The notes beneath the pieces were generated by a model. It worked only from the letters and a program-made list of their open reading frames with translations, had not been told where the DNA came from and ran no database searches. DNA of 64,000 nucleotides from Owenia fusiformis (lineage: Eukaryota > Annelida > Polychaeta > Sabellida > Oweniidae): NCBI GenBank assembly GCA_903813345.2, contig CAIIXF020000010.1, positions 15,370,181 through 15,434,180 on the forward strand, written 5' to 3'. Every line of letters begins with the position of its first letter. Position 1 is the stretch's first letter. Positions 43,537-56,289 of the stretch are shown here, one piece after another. The position numbers and the translations under genes are program-made.

Positions 43537-46500
43537 GCCTTATTCATAAAGCCAACGTAGGACTTACGTCAACGTATCGTATTACGGAAACTTATTTTGG
43601 TATTCATAAAGCAAACGTAACTTTACGATGAACGTAAAGTCCTGCGGATCTTACAAAATATTTACGTCAAGTATCTTCACCGTGTAACTTTACGTCCAGC
43701 CTTAAAAACACTATTTATTCGTACGTTTAGTATCCAATTACCATGAGATTTTGTGAAACACTTGTTTTAGATATAATACGTAATGTTAAAATGATTTGTC
43801 ATTTGCTTGACATCTTCAAGTTTCTAGCTGGTTCCAAAGACAGGTACGAAAATGTCATCAATTTATTGGTGTCCAAGCGTTAACAGCAACGTATCTTTCA
43901 TATACGTTCAACGTAAATTATTTTCAAATGCCAATGCGTCATCATTACGTAATAGAAAGAAAGAACAAACGCATGTAAGCAAAGATGGCTTTTGTGGTAG
44001 ATGTGCGCATCTTTGCAGTAAGACGGTCTCTTAGACGAGAGCGATTATTAGGGATCGTAGCAATCCCCTCGAAATCTTTGATGATAGGGAGCTTCTTATG
44101 AGGTTTAGATTACCGAGGCATTTAATTTTGGAGTAGCCAGCAATTGGTGACCAGGGGTTCGATTTTTTATGTATCCACAAATCTCCCCCTTCATCGGTGT
44201 ACCTCACATAAATGCATTTTTTGTATTTGTCATATATACAATTTACACCCCTCCAAAAGTTTGGCAACAATTTGATTTTCTATATTGAAATAGTTTTTGG
44301 TGAATCTTTTACTGAAAGATATTGAAATCTGGTAGCAAAATCATACATTTTATATAACAATTGTTTAATTGTTCAATGAAATCCAAATCAAGGGTTAGCA
44401 TACATTGAGACAACTTTGTTAAGGGCAAATTACAACATATCTCTAAGGAACATATTTTTAACGAGCTACCATTGAAAAAGTCGTCATTCCCAATTCATCA
44501 TTCAAAGATACATTATGTCAAATTCTGGCACGCTATTCCCACACTTTTAGATGATTTTTGAGAAGAATCCAAATCAAAAGAATTTTATCTGCCATTTCAT
44601 TTTGTAATAGAGGAGTTCATAATGACCTCATGAACTTACAGTTAGTTTCTGAATACTAGTATATTCAAAAGCAAATATTTTTGAAGATATGATACTTATT
44701 TACTCATGGCGCACAATAAAAGTCGTAATGGCTGCACGAATACTCTCAATTGGTACTGACGATAGAAGTGACAGATGACAAATAGTATATCAGGAAGCAA
44801 TGCATATTGGTACATTACGTGACTTTTCTAATATTTTTTATGATGAACTTTTCCCCTTAAGTGACACATTTACGATTCTAGGCCGAATTTCGACAATTTA
44901 AGCGATATGAGTCAAGAAAATAGTATTACCTTTCTATTAGGATGGGTTCAGGTGCCAAAAATAACTGATCCATGGATATATATCATTTTGAAATTTGGAT
45001 GCAAGAAATATTTTTTCGGAGCCATGTTTTTTTACGACTCATAACAGGAAATAGATTATCTAAATGAAAACTGAATTTACATCATCAATCCTGGTTTTGA
45101 CTTAAAAATTTACCGAAATAGATTCGACTGTCTTCTAAAATTTATAATTACAGGGACATCTGGTATGCCAGTGTGGCCTAATGGAGTAAGGCGCTGGAAT
45201 AAGGTTTTGATAGTTTGAATCCAGCTGTCGGTGGTTCGATTCCCGGTCAATACTAAGTTTTTTTTCTTTTTTATTTATCTCTCAGACACAATTTCTTTTT
45301 AAAAATCTCTTTTTATACAACATATAGTCATATCTATCACTTTTTGAGGTTTTAGATTTTAGATACATCATAAATGTGTTACTTTAACTGTGGATATAAA
45401 ATACTCATTCGAAATACTTAATAAATCTAGTCTTATTTGATATAATCCTCCTTATGCCTTTGCTTTCCTCAGCAAAAGTTGACTGCAACTGGCTTTTTTT
45501 ATTGGACAGAACTTTCCACTGCAAGTAATTAATGTGTGTACCTTTTTAGCTTACACTTGTATTTAGTACCAGAGACATACTCACCTAATTGCCTCCCTTA
45601 ATCCATTTATTAAGGGAGGCAATATATAATTAATGACATTAACACGATCCACTAAAGTTTGATATTCTTGAAATAGAGTAAACACTAAATACACTGAAAC
45701 AGCAACAATTTAATCTTAAAATGATCTCCGAGATAAACGTGCATCTGCAAAAACAAAACTGATTTTTTCGCAATGGAATATGTTTTTAGAGCATTTTTTA
45801 TAGCCATTTTGTAGGGAAAAAATGATGAAAAAATGTACAATCTTTTAATTTAAAGTATGACCTGAATCGATTTCAAACTTCATATTTGCACATTTGATGA
45901 AATGAACCATTTGTGTCATATTGTTTAATTATAAAGTTTGCAATCGATTCAGGTCATAGTGTATTTTTGGTATTTCTGTGATAATCAATGGAAACCAATG
46001 GCCTCTGTTGGGATCTGCTGATATCCTCATGTTAAGTCAATGGTGCATAGCCCCATGTAAGTCAATACTACCTTATTGAACGAAATGATCCCTAACTCAG
46101 CTTATGTGTGCCCGAGCACTTTGATATTTTCCAAAGTATTATATGACATTCTATTCTTCATGTTACACCTAAGAATGATTCATTTTGACCATAGGAATAT
46201 TTGCCAATAATCGCACCTCTTCCTTTACTATTTTTTCCTACTGGTCATATAAATTGAATATATGTTTCTGGTTATTGCAATGAATTTTTCCACAAATATT
46301 TTTTGGGAGAAATCCCGACCGGGGGTTCGTCCGAACCCATCGAACCCCCGGTCCCTACGGCTATGCATGATAAGTTCCCCAACACGGAGGAACTGTGCCC
46401 TTCCACCATTAATTCAGGTATCGTCAAAAACAATAGTACTTTTGTGTAAATCAATGAATGAGAAAATGAAGTCGAAAGGAATACGATAAGCTTTTATATA

Positions 46501-46795
46501 GGGGTATAAATAATCAAGGAGCAACCGTGACAATGAGGAACGCGTCAAATTACGCGTGCGTGAACGATGCAATCATATTCAAATACGTACATGCACGTGA
46601 TCACAAAATTGGGACATGATATGGGAGTATGTAGTATATTATTTTCATTGCGTAAGTCCTTGCGGAAAGTTAGACGTAGATCTCCAATTTCCGCATATGT
46701 TTATGAATACGACGGAGAGATGTTTTTACGTCCAACGTATAATTGAGTTACGTGGACGTAAATGGAAATATTTACGTTGGCTTTATGAATAAGGC
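43537..46795. mobile_element. 3.26-kb element with GCCTTATTCATAAAGCC ends
   Basis: GCCTTATTCATAAAGCCAAC (43537) is inverted as CGTTGGCTTTATGAATAAGGC (to 46795). TCTGTA flanks both sides (43531-43536 and 46797-46802), within the Tigger sequence. The subterminal arms are rich in ACGTAA/TTACGT. The interior has no transposase that I can recognise. It holds a tRNA-like segment at 45170-45255 and a fragment related to the 61916 MITE (CACCCCTCCAAAAGTTTGGC at about 44244). Confidence 0.65.
45170..45256 (+). tRNA. tRNA-Arg-like sequence, degenerate (pseudogene or SINE head)
   Basis: GTGTGGCCTAATGGAGTAAG has a box A typical of tRNA-Arg, and GGTTCGATTCC is a canonical box B about 50 nt downstream. A GCTGGA/TCCAGC stem lies between them with a large 21-nt loop. 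The acceptor and T stems pair poorly, so a functional tRNA is unlikely. Confidence 0.35.
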
Positions 46796-47220
46796 TTCTG
46801 TAAGTGGAACACCTCCAAACTTGAACAGTGAACACCCCATATTGAAAAATTAACCTACTAAGTCGAACAGCCAATTTCCATAGATTTCAATATTGATATA
46901 TGTAAACAGAATTAATCTCCCTCAATGATATCTGGGTATGAAAACAGGTAATACTGTGATAATTGGCAAATTAGGATTTTAATGGATTAACCTCCTGTAG
47001 AGGTCAACATGTGATGCAACCAACAATTAAATAAATGGATTATTAATGGTATATACCTGCCCTGTAATGAAGGGAGAATCATATTTCCAATGATACATAT
47101 AAATCCTATATTTGATCTTGTATGTTCCCTGCGAACCCAAAACCTCCGTAAGTGGAACACCTTCTAAGTGGAACGCTTTGTGGCAGAACGGAGAGTGTTC
47201 CACTTACACAGGTTTTACTG

Positions 47221-48721
47221 TATTTACATAATAATGTTATAAAGGAGCATGTAGGTTATCGCAAACAACTTCAGACAATTCTAACTTGAATTATGAATAT
47301 TTTCTGACCATGAACATGGGTATATCTTTTAGATCTATTCATTATCTTCAAGAAAAGTAAATATAATTATTAATCAGACCTAAGTGATATTAAAGGGAAT
47401 GGCCCAATCAACATACTTTTTACTAAAAATGGTGACCTAATTTTTACCAAAGATGCAACCTTTAATTATATTGTTGAATGCATAATTAGAATATGCTTTG
47501 AGACATGTTCTATTTCCTAAGAGGAAAAGTGGATTGCTCCTGGGACTTTAAGGACACTGAATTTGGATGACCAAAATGAACTGAAACCAATGGATAGCAT
47601 GAATTATTTCAAAGGGGAAATAACATGGGGAACACTAATCTTAGGGGAATTCAGTTTTCTTTTCAAGAGCTATTTGATACATTAAAATAAAGAAAAGTGA
47701 TGCATTAAACATTAATAAAATGATAGCATTTTTGGTGAAAATGAGGTCAACAACTTTGAAAAAATATATTGATGGGTTGATTGCTAGTGAAATATCTCCG
47801 AGTCCGATTGACTTTATTATCCCTGTATACCCTGACTTCATGGTCAGAAAATAGTCATAATCAAAGATATAACTGTCTGAAATTGTTTGTGATAACTTAC
47901 CTAAACCTTTCCAGGTCAAATCAGGAGTGACAAAATTATTTCCACCAAATTTTTGACATGTCTTCAAATACGATAATATTTTCTTCATAAGATAGAGTGT
48001 CACTTGTGAAATTTATTGATTGACCTGAGATCGTACCATATCTTTATGACATAGAAGCGAAATAGCCATATTTAATTTTAATGATGTTTGTTTAATTGTT
48101 GTTTGCCACTTTTCGACAATTGTCAAAATTTGGGGGTTTTGGGGGAGGGGTACAATTAGGTTAAAAAATTCACCTGATTCAGACTATCCTTAAATGAGCA
48201 CTGATTCACCCGAGAGCATAACTTTTTCAAAACATGTAAGTGTTATTTTTGGACCACTCACATAAATGTTTCGTCTAATTTTCCCTCAGAGTTTCATCAT
48301 CATTGTCCAAATCGTATGCCATATTTGTTGAGATATATGAATGTTCATTATTAAAATCTTGGCTTCATTTGCAGTTGGAAAGGATTCGGCATTAGGTGTT
48401 ATAAGTCCCAGAGCACGATAAATAAAAAAATAACAACAAAATGACATAGAACTGATAGATGTTTTCTCCTGTGCGTGTCAGCCTTGGTCTACCAAATTGC
48501 TATTCAGTAGGAAGAAACTCATTTTTCAGTTTCCATTTTAATTTCCTGACAAATAGGGCGATCATCCCAGGATTTTTTCTATGATCTATGTGTCGCCATA
48601 GCAACTTCTGTTTTAGAGAACAATAGAACAATAGAAAAGATTACTTTACCATAATTTTAATCATCCCACATTGTAGACATATTTAGAATTAAAAATATGA
48701 AGAGAATGACAAAACCCCTTT
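47221..48721. other. no supported gene
   Basis: AT-rich. A minus-strand open frame (48003-47641) includes KGLGKLSQTISDSYIFDYDY, which resembles short peptides near 4560 and 17846, but the rest of the frame is low-complexity and no gene structure is supported. A G-tract lies near 48131-48150. Confidence 0.35.
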
Positions 48722-49000
48722 TTCCGAAACCAACAAAGATATCAACCTATAACTTTAGGGTAGTATTCATCTCTGTACTAACAATGTATGCTGTAGAACT
48801 TAGAACAATGGTTTATATATCCTTTGAGTTATGAACTAATATTATAGTACCCCCTAAAATAATTTCACAGGGGGGTAAAACGCTAAAATTCAGTGTCGTG
48901 ACCACCCCGTTGAGCTGTCATCTTTTAATATCTTTATCAGCATGAAAAACTGATCCAGAAAAAATAGGTCTGTTGCTTTTTCTAAAAATGCCTCAAAAAC

Positions 49001-49395
49001 CCTTACCAGTTACCAGTTTCGCCACCAGGTGGCTGATTCGGGGGGAAATAACATGGCAGGGTATTACAAAATTCCTTTAAACTTGAATATTCATCAGTTT
49101 TAGTGGTTCACTTTTCATATTACCATTATGTATCTGATGGTTACACAAATTGAAATATGTCCAGTAAAAGAAAATATTATCTGCCCAACTAAAGAAAATA
49201 TATTTCACATTTTGTGGTTTTACAACATGGAGTCTATGGGGAATCTCCCCGACTTAGAAGTCACATTTTCAAAGAAAATTAAATTTCAAAGTTGATAAAC
49301 TCGTTTCAAAACTACATTTCTAGATGTAATTTTATATTTAGATTCCGAACATGACATCAGTTAGACTGAATTGAGAATTTTTAATGACGTAAAGT
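49001..49395. mobile_element. MITE family 'CCACCAGGTGG', copy D
   Basis: It begins near TTACCAGTTTCGCCACCAGG and continues GTGGCTGATTCGGG; it ends in TTTTTAATGACGTAAA. It abuts the right arm of the 42173-49000 element directly. The outermost TIR bases are missing at the right. Confidence 0.6.
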
Positions 49396-49439
49396 TTCGG
49401 ATGTAAAACAACTGGTCACGACAAAAGCAATTATGACCA

Positions 49440-50020
49440 CCTTGCCGGGCTAGTTCTAGGGGTTTTAGTGCTAGTTTAGAAGGCGTTTATTTTACTATAT
49501 CGACCTGAGAAATGTGTGACGTCATAGTGGTGGTCCATATGGACCGGTCTAGAATATATTCTGGACCGGCAATTTTCCCCGGGAAATTAGATATCGTCCA
49601 ATGCGTAAGATTTTCTTGCTGTTTCAGTCCTGGTCGTTAACGGTGGTAATAATACTAATAACGTAATTTCTGCGAGCAATATAGTGAAATATTGGACCTT
49701 GGGCCTTCGGCCCTCGGTCCAATATTTCACTATATCGCCCTTAGAAATGACGTTATTGTACTATTATTACCACCTTGCCGGGCCAGTTCTAGAGGTTTTA
49801 GTGCTAGTTTAGAAGGCGTTCATTTTACTATATCGACCTGAGAAATGTGTGACGTAATAGTGGTGGTCCATATGGACCGGTCTAGAATATATTCTGGACC
49901 GGCAAATTTTCCCCGGGAAATTAGATATCGTTCAGTGCGTAAGATTTTCTTGCTATTTCAGCCCTGGTCGTTAACGGTGGTAATAATACTAATAACGTCA
50001 TTTCTGCGAGCAATATTATA
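49440..50020. repeat. two direct 240-bp repeats separated by a hairpin
   Basis: A block from CACCTTGCCGGGCYAGTTCT to ACGGTGGTAATAATACTAAT recurs at about 49440-49675 and 49770-49995. It contains GGTCCATATGGACC, CTAGAATATATTCTGG and TTCCCCGGGAAA palindromes. Between the copies lies a near-perfect hairpin (about 49681-49738: TAGTGAAATATTGGACC and inverse, loop TTGGGCCTTCGGCCC). The CCCTTAGAAATGACGTTATT piece recurs at about 57515. Confidence 0.75.
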
Positions 50021-50455
50021 CAAATAGTGACTGCCATTGAGGGCAATAGTGTAAATTATTGTCCCGTTTCCTCTGCGAAGGCCAAAAAGGCTTAGAAAGC
50101 CCCCTCCCCGGGTCCATTGTTAGCATTATAAGCTGTGACGTCATCAGATGCTCAACAGAAATTTTTGCCTCTGAGACTCTCACTTGACAAATTCAGTCGC
50201 GTTTAACACGCGAGATAGATTATCATAACACTTGAAATTACACAGACGTATTGGGCTTAGGGAACTTTATACACGTTGCTTATACTGTATCGTTCACGCA
50301 CGTCTGTCATGGTGAACGGAGTTGATTTGTGTTTGTGCTCATCCTCCATTTTTCTGTTTTTCGTCTGCGCAGTGATGATGCGCAGACGTTTCCAAGGGTA
50401 ATAGAAGTTGCAATCGTGACGTCAGCGGGCAATAGTTCAAATGTTTATTCCCGCT

Positions 50456-53400
50456 GACTACTCGGGGTGGAAGGTGTGAGAATTGTGCAAAAAATGACTT
50501 TGTGAGCTGGATGGAGTTTCTCTGTATTTTTCATTCTATTAGGGTTTCCTACATAAGGGATTTCGCCTGCGAGGCATATAACTCTTGCGAACATATCTAA
50601 ATATTGGTCCGAAGAAGACATACTTGGCTAAAAATGGAAACTACAAAAAGTCAAAATGTTCAACTCAAACAAAGTTGTAGCTATTTAATATTAACACTAT
50701 GTATTATTTAATGTTTTTCAGATGTTTAAGGGCCTTCATTAGTGTACTAGTGTCTAGAAATTAAATAATTAAGGACAAAATTTGGCATTTTTGATCATTT
50801 TCGCTTTCAGCAGTAACATATAGTTCCTTATATCTTGAGTTAAATGTTGAGTGGTTGCTGCAATTTTGATCAAATCTGTTCTTGTACATGTCTTCTTCCA
50901 TTTAAGATACAAAAAACGTATATTGGACCACCAATGGTCATATTAGAGCTTTCAGATCTCCCCTACCCCATTTATTATGAAAAATTACTGAAACATATGA
51001 AAATGTAAAATAACTTGAATTTATAAACTTTAACAATGTTGTAGCTATTCTGTATCAATATTATGTATTATATAATGTTTTTCAGATATTTCAGAACCTT
51101 TATTGGTATACTAGTGCCTAGAAATGAGACATTTAAGGACAAAACTTGGCATTTTTTAAAATCATTTTAGCTTTCAGCAGTAACGTATAGTTCCTTATAT
51201 CTTGAGTTTTATGCTTACTGGTTGTTGCAATTTTAATCAAATCTGTTCTTGTGCATGTCTTCTTCCATTTAAGGTATAGAAAATGTATAGTGGACCACCA
51301 ATGGTCATATTAGAGCTTTCAGATCTCCCCTACCCCATTTATAATGAAAAATTATAAGAAAAATATGAAAATATAAAATAACTTAAAACTATAAACTTTA
51401 GTAAAGTTGTAGCTATTCTATATCAATAGTATGTGTTATTTAATCTTTTTAAGATATTTCAGAACCTTTATTGGTAAACTAGTGCCTAGAAATGAGACAT
51501 TTAAGGACAAAACATGGCTTTTTTACCATTTTCACTTTCAGCAATAACATATAGGTCCTTATATCTTGAGTTTAATGCTGACTGGTTGGTGCATTCTTAG
51601 TCAAATTTGTTCTTGTAGATGTCTTCTTTCATTTGCGATATAAAAAATGTATAGTGGATGACCAATGTTCATAGTAGAGCTTTCAGATCTCCCCTACCCT
51701 ATTCATTAGGAAAAATGACCGGAAAATATTTATAAAAAGTAAAATAACTTTAAATTATGAACTTTTACAAAGTTGAACCTATTCTATGTCAATACTATGT
51801 ATTATTTAATCTTTTTTTGATGTTTCAGGACCCTCATTAGTATTCTATTGCCTAGAAATGAGATATTTAAGGACAAAACTTGGCTTTATATCATTTTCGC
51901 TTTCAGCAATAACGTATAGGTCCCTAATCCCTATGTATTGAGTTTTATGCTGACTGGTTGGTGCATTCTTGGTCAGATCTGTACATGTACATGTCTTCTT
52001 CCATTTAGGATATAAAAAATGTATATTGGACAACCAATGTTGACATTAGAGCTTTCATGTCTCCCCTGCCCCATTTATAATGTAAATGAAAAAGTAATTT
52101 CAAGTCATAAACTTTAACAAAATTGTAGCTAATATTCTCCTGTAGGGTCTACTTTTCCTGTGACAGATTTACACTTACAGTTTGCTTTTCTTGTTGGGTT
52201 TCTTTAAAGTTTTTAATCACTTTGGCGTTTGTGCGTATATACTCTATCAATACTATGTATTATTTAATGTAACCTTCATTTGATTACATTGTGTCAAAAA
52301 TTTGGCATTTTTAGCATTCTGCATTTAGCATAATTCTTTGATGATAGATTCATATATGTTTTCTATTGAATCTGTCTTCTTTGATTTAAGTTAAAGGAAA
52401 TGTATGTAAGACAACGAATGTTTTTATTAGACGTCTAAGATCTGCCCTCCACCATTTAATAAGAAAACCAACACAAATGTTATTATTGCATGTTAATATT
52501 TTTAAACTTTTCAAAAGTTTAGCACATTTATTAGCACACTAAAATCAAAAAATGACACATAAATGGGCAAAGTGACAAATTTTTCACTTTCAGCAATAGT
52601 TTTTTATATTTTTAGTTGAATGGTGATTGTTGATATATTTTAGATCATATATATTCAATTATGTGTTATCTTTAAAGCATGGAAAATGTGTGTTTTAAAC
52701 ACAAATATACATATTAGAGATAAAATTACTACACTACCATATTTTTAAAGGATTACTCAAAAATAGAATAGTGCAAAATAATTTTGTAATTTCACAGTTT
52801 ACTCTCATATGAATCGAAGGATAAGTCTATATATAAACATGATTGTTCACAACTCCCGAACTTAATTTAGCAACAGCCTGATTTTTCAAATCTCCCTGGT
52901 TCTATGTTAGAGCTGCATTTAAGTCATTTTAAAGGTCTAAGTTGCTCATGACACCACAAGCTATTTATTCAGATATGTAAGATCTCTAAATAATTTTTAT
53001 AGTTCTGAGAAACTCATCCTAAAATATTGTCCAACGATGTGCACTTTGTTGTTTATTGCCACATGGACAATCAAGTAGCAATACACCCTTGACTAGAAAT
53101 GTTGTATTTGCAATTTTCTCTGCCTTTTGCCATTTTACATTTGCCAATTGCCAAGGACATATTTTTTTGTGTTGCTACGAAGGTTTGTTTGTGAGTACTG
53201 GTACAAGACACCCATCTTTGATATATCTTCAAATAGGTATTGCACTTTGAGATTCATATAGTAATTTAGAATGCTACCTTGAACATCCTCCGATCACAGG
53301 GCTTCAAAATCCAGAAAATCTTCTTTCTTTTTACCCCCTGCTATTACCGAGTTGGACGCGCCCGGTTAAACTGAATCACGTGATCTAATTATGCGCCGAT

Positions 53401-56185
53401 GACGTATACATGATTGCTGTCGCAGTGTTGCGACAGTCAATCAAATTGTGAGTTCTTAATCGGGGAAATGCTAACTGCTTATAGCAGGGGGGAAGAAGGA
53501 GGTACGGATTCTGGACACCTGCTTAGGAGGATGACTTTGAAGGACATAAGAAACTTTAAGGGGTCTTTTTAACTCTCATCCTTCTTTGCAAGCAACATTC
53601 TGTATCATCAGACTGAATACAAATTCTCTCAACATTGAATTCCTTTGTCTTGTCTGCAGCACTGTAATAGACATGGGTATAAGGAGAGTGTCAACTTCTT
53701 CATTTCACAATGTTTGTATTTACCAAAATATCCCCAAGCCCAATATCCATCATGAACTTCCACCACCCTTAGGTGTAATATGGAAATCACCAAGCCTTTG
53801 ACAACATTGCAATTGATATGAGGGAATTCAACCAATATGGCTTGATCACTGGTTATAAATATCATACTACTATACCCAATTACATTTACATATATTTCAA
53901 GTGTTCTACTATACATTGCATAGATTCATGAGCAGTTTGCAACATATTATTACCAGAAAGCCCAAATATACAAAGATAGAGAATACCCGTCCCATTTGCA
54001 ACTCAACTTTAAATGTCTAATTTTTAGACTTGTATTCTCATGAAGTTCCTGAAACATCTGAAAAATATCAAATATACATAGTATTGATCTAGAATAGCGA
54101 CAACTTTGTTAAGGTCTATACTTTGAAATTGTTTGGTTTTTATATTTCTGGTTATTTTTTTCAAAATAAATGGGGTAGGGGAGATATGTAAGCTCTAATA
54201 TAATGTCAGGCAGTCCAATATACGTGTTTAAATACCTTAAATCAAAGTAGGCAGGCAAAAGAACTGATTTGTTCAAGAATCCATCAACAAATCAGCATAA
54301 AACTCAAGATAAAAGGAAATACAGAAATGTTATTGCTAAAAGTGGAAATGATGAAAAATTGATGAAAATGCCAAATTTTGTTCTTAAATGTCTAATTTCT
54401 AGACACTAGTATACTAATGAAGGTCCTGAAACATTAATTATACCATTCAATAACACATAAAGAATGGCTACATCTTTGTTAAAGTTAATACTGGTAATTT
54501 GAAGTTATTTTTTATATTTTTCGGTCATCTTCCCTAATAAATGGGGTAGGGGAGATCTGAAAGCTCTAATATGAACATTGTTTGTCCACTTTACATTATC
54601 AATACCTTAAATGGAAGAAAACATGTACAAGAACAGATTTAATCGAAAATGCATCAACCAGTCAGCATAAAACTCAAGATATAAGGATTTATATTTTATT
54701 GCTGAAAGCAGCATTGATTAAAAAATGCCAAGTTTTGTCCTTAAAGGTGCAACAATTAGTGCAGAGGGGCCATTCAACGATCATGGACCAGTGCCAAAAT
54801 ATATTTAAGTTTGGATATTTCATCAAGACTAACATCTATTTTTATTATCTACAAAGAAACCCCCTAGATAAACATTATTTCAGCTGATATTCCTCTTGAA
54901 ACATGTTGGATCTTAAAAATATAAAAGTGGATTTCCCCTTTTTCAAGCTTTGAACTGAATTTACACTTCTTAAGGCTGAAATTGATAGTTTATCCATACA
55001 TTTTAAGAAAATAGGTATGTCAAAGAAAATGTTAAGCCAAATGTTGCCTTGATAGCTCAGAATTTTTTTTGATTTTCCTATTTTCTCCCTACAGGCCTTG
55101 TTGCCCCTTTAAATGTCTCATTTCTAGCCACTTGAATACCAATAAAGGTTTTTAAAAATCTTAAAAACATTAAATAACACATAATATTGATATAGAACAG
55201 CTACAACTTATTAAAGTTTATAATTTCAAGTTATTTTACATTTTCATATTTCTAGTTTATTTTCCATAATAGATGGGGTAGGGGATATCTGAAAGCTCTA
55301 ATATGAACATTGTTCGTCCACTATACATTTTCTATGCCTTAAATGGAAGAAGACATGCACAAGAATAGATTTGATTGAAAATAAAACAATCAGACAGCAT
55401 AAAACTCAAGATATGAGGAACTATATATTACTGCTGAAAGTGAAAATGATAAAAAAAATGCAAAGTTTTGTCCTTAAATGTCTCATTTCTAGCCACAGTA
55501 TACCAATAAAGGTTCTCAAATATCTTAAAAACATTAAATAACACATAATATTGATATAGAATAGCTACAACTTTGTTAAAGTTTATAATGTCAAGTTATT
55601 TTATTTTTTCATATTTTGGGGTAATTTTGCATAATAAATGGGGTAGGGGAGATCTGAACGCTCTCATATGAACATTGGTTGTCTACTATTCATTTTCTAT
55701 ACCTTAAATGGAAGAAAACATGCACAAGCACACATTTAATCAAAATTGCAACAACCAGTCAGCATTGAACTAAAGATACAAGGAACTATATGTTAATGCT
55801 GAAAGCGAAAATGATTAAAAAATGCCAAATTTTGTCCTTAAATGTCACATTTCTAGACACAAGTACACTAATGAAGGTCCTGAAACATCTGAGAAACCTT
55901 ACATAACATATAATATTGATATAGAATAGCTACAACTTTGTTTGAGTTGAACATTTTGACTTTTTGTAGTTTCCATTTTTAGCCAATTCTTTTCTAAAAT
56001 ATTCAAGGTATGTCTTCTTCGGACCAGTATTTAGATATGTTCGCAAGAGTTATATGCTTCGCAGGCGAAATCCCTTATGCAGGACACCCTAATAGAATAA
56101 AAAATACACAGAAATTCCATCCAGCTCAAAAAGTCATTTTTTCCTTAACGGAGCCTCTTAGAAAATTTTCCACCCCGAGTAGACG
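50456..56185. repeat. 5.7-kb imperfect inverted repeat with satellite arms
   Basis: The outer arms match well. CTACTCGGGGTGGAAGG (50459) inverts to TTCCACCCCGAGTAG (to 56183), and inside them GGGATTTCGCCTGCGAGGCA, GCGAACATATCTAAATAT and AAAAAGTCAAAATGTTCAAC invert near 56065, 56030 and 55945. Each arm then runs into about 370-bp units with AGTTGTAGCTATTCT, TTTCTAGGCACTAGT-type, ATATCTTGAGTTTTATGCTG and AGATCTCCCCTACCCCATTT. Left units start near 50667, 51041, 51404, 51769 and 52120. Right, inverted units lie near 55923, 55560, 55190, 54466 and 54104. The centre (about 52250-54000) is degenerate or unrelated, with a small CCCCCTGCTAT / ATAGCAGGGGGG foldback at 53300-53505. No ORF is credible. 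Confidence 0.8.
54745..55108. mobile_element. TTAA-flanked MITE (piggyBac-type target) inside a satellite unit
   Basis: AGGTGCAACAA (54745) and its near-inverse TTGTTGCCCCT (to 55108) are each flanked by TTAA (54741-54744 and 55109-55112). The satellite unit continues exactly across the insertion, which explains the double-length spacing between the units at 54466 and 55190. Confidence 0.7.
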
Positions 56186-56289
56186 TCACATTTGAGGGAA
56201 TATAACTTTCCGAGGGAAATAGTAAATCTATTTCGGAACACGTGACTAGGTATTGACCAATCAGGATTAGTGTTACATATTGGGTATAT

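Larger units (their letters stand above)
42987..47220. mobile_element. Tigger/pogo-type non-autonomous element carrying two insertions
   Basis: CAGTAGAACCTGCTAAGTGG (42987) and the inverse CCACTTACACAGGTTTTACTG (to 47220) are each next to TA. Internal AAGTGGAACACC repeats are typical of pogo/Tigger ends. Subtracting the insertions at 43091-43520 and 43537-46795 leaves about 0.54 kb, so this was a short MITE-like derivative. No transposase. Confidence 0.75.
42173..49000. mobile_element. 6.8-kb element defined by about 270-bp inverted arms
   Basis: The left arm (42173 to about 42440: GTTTTTGAGGCATTTTTT, ATGACAGCTCAACGGGGTGG, then TACCCCCCTAGGAAAATATT) is inverted at about 48722-49000 (CCACCCCGTTGAGCTGTCAT, then TGCCTCAAAAAC). 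The interior contains a Tigger-type element with two further insertions, plus about 1.5 kb (47221-48720) without identified content. No transposase was found. The arms may be ends of one old element or two separate copies in opposite orientation. Confidence 0.5.

Noticed and set aside
47641-48003. 120-codon minus-strand ORF as a gene
   Set aside because: Apart from the short KGLGKLSQTISDS motif, the translation is low-complexity and hydrophobic from AT-rich DNA, with no supported exon boundaries.
50456-56185. CRISPR-like array because of regularly spaced repeats
   Set aside because: Units are about 370 bp, repeat along their whole length with no unique spacers, and lie in a eukaryotic genome in opposite orientations.
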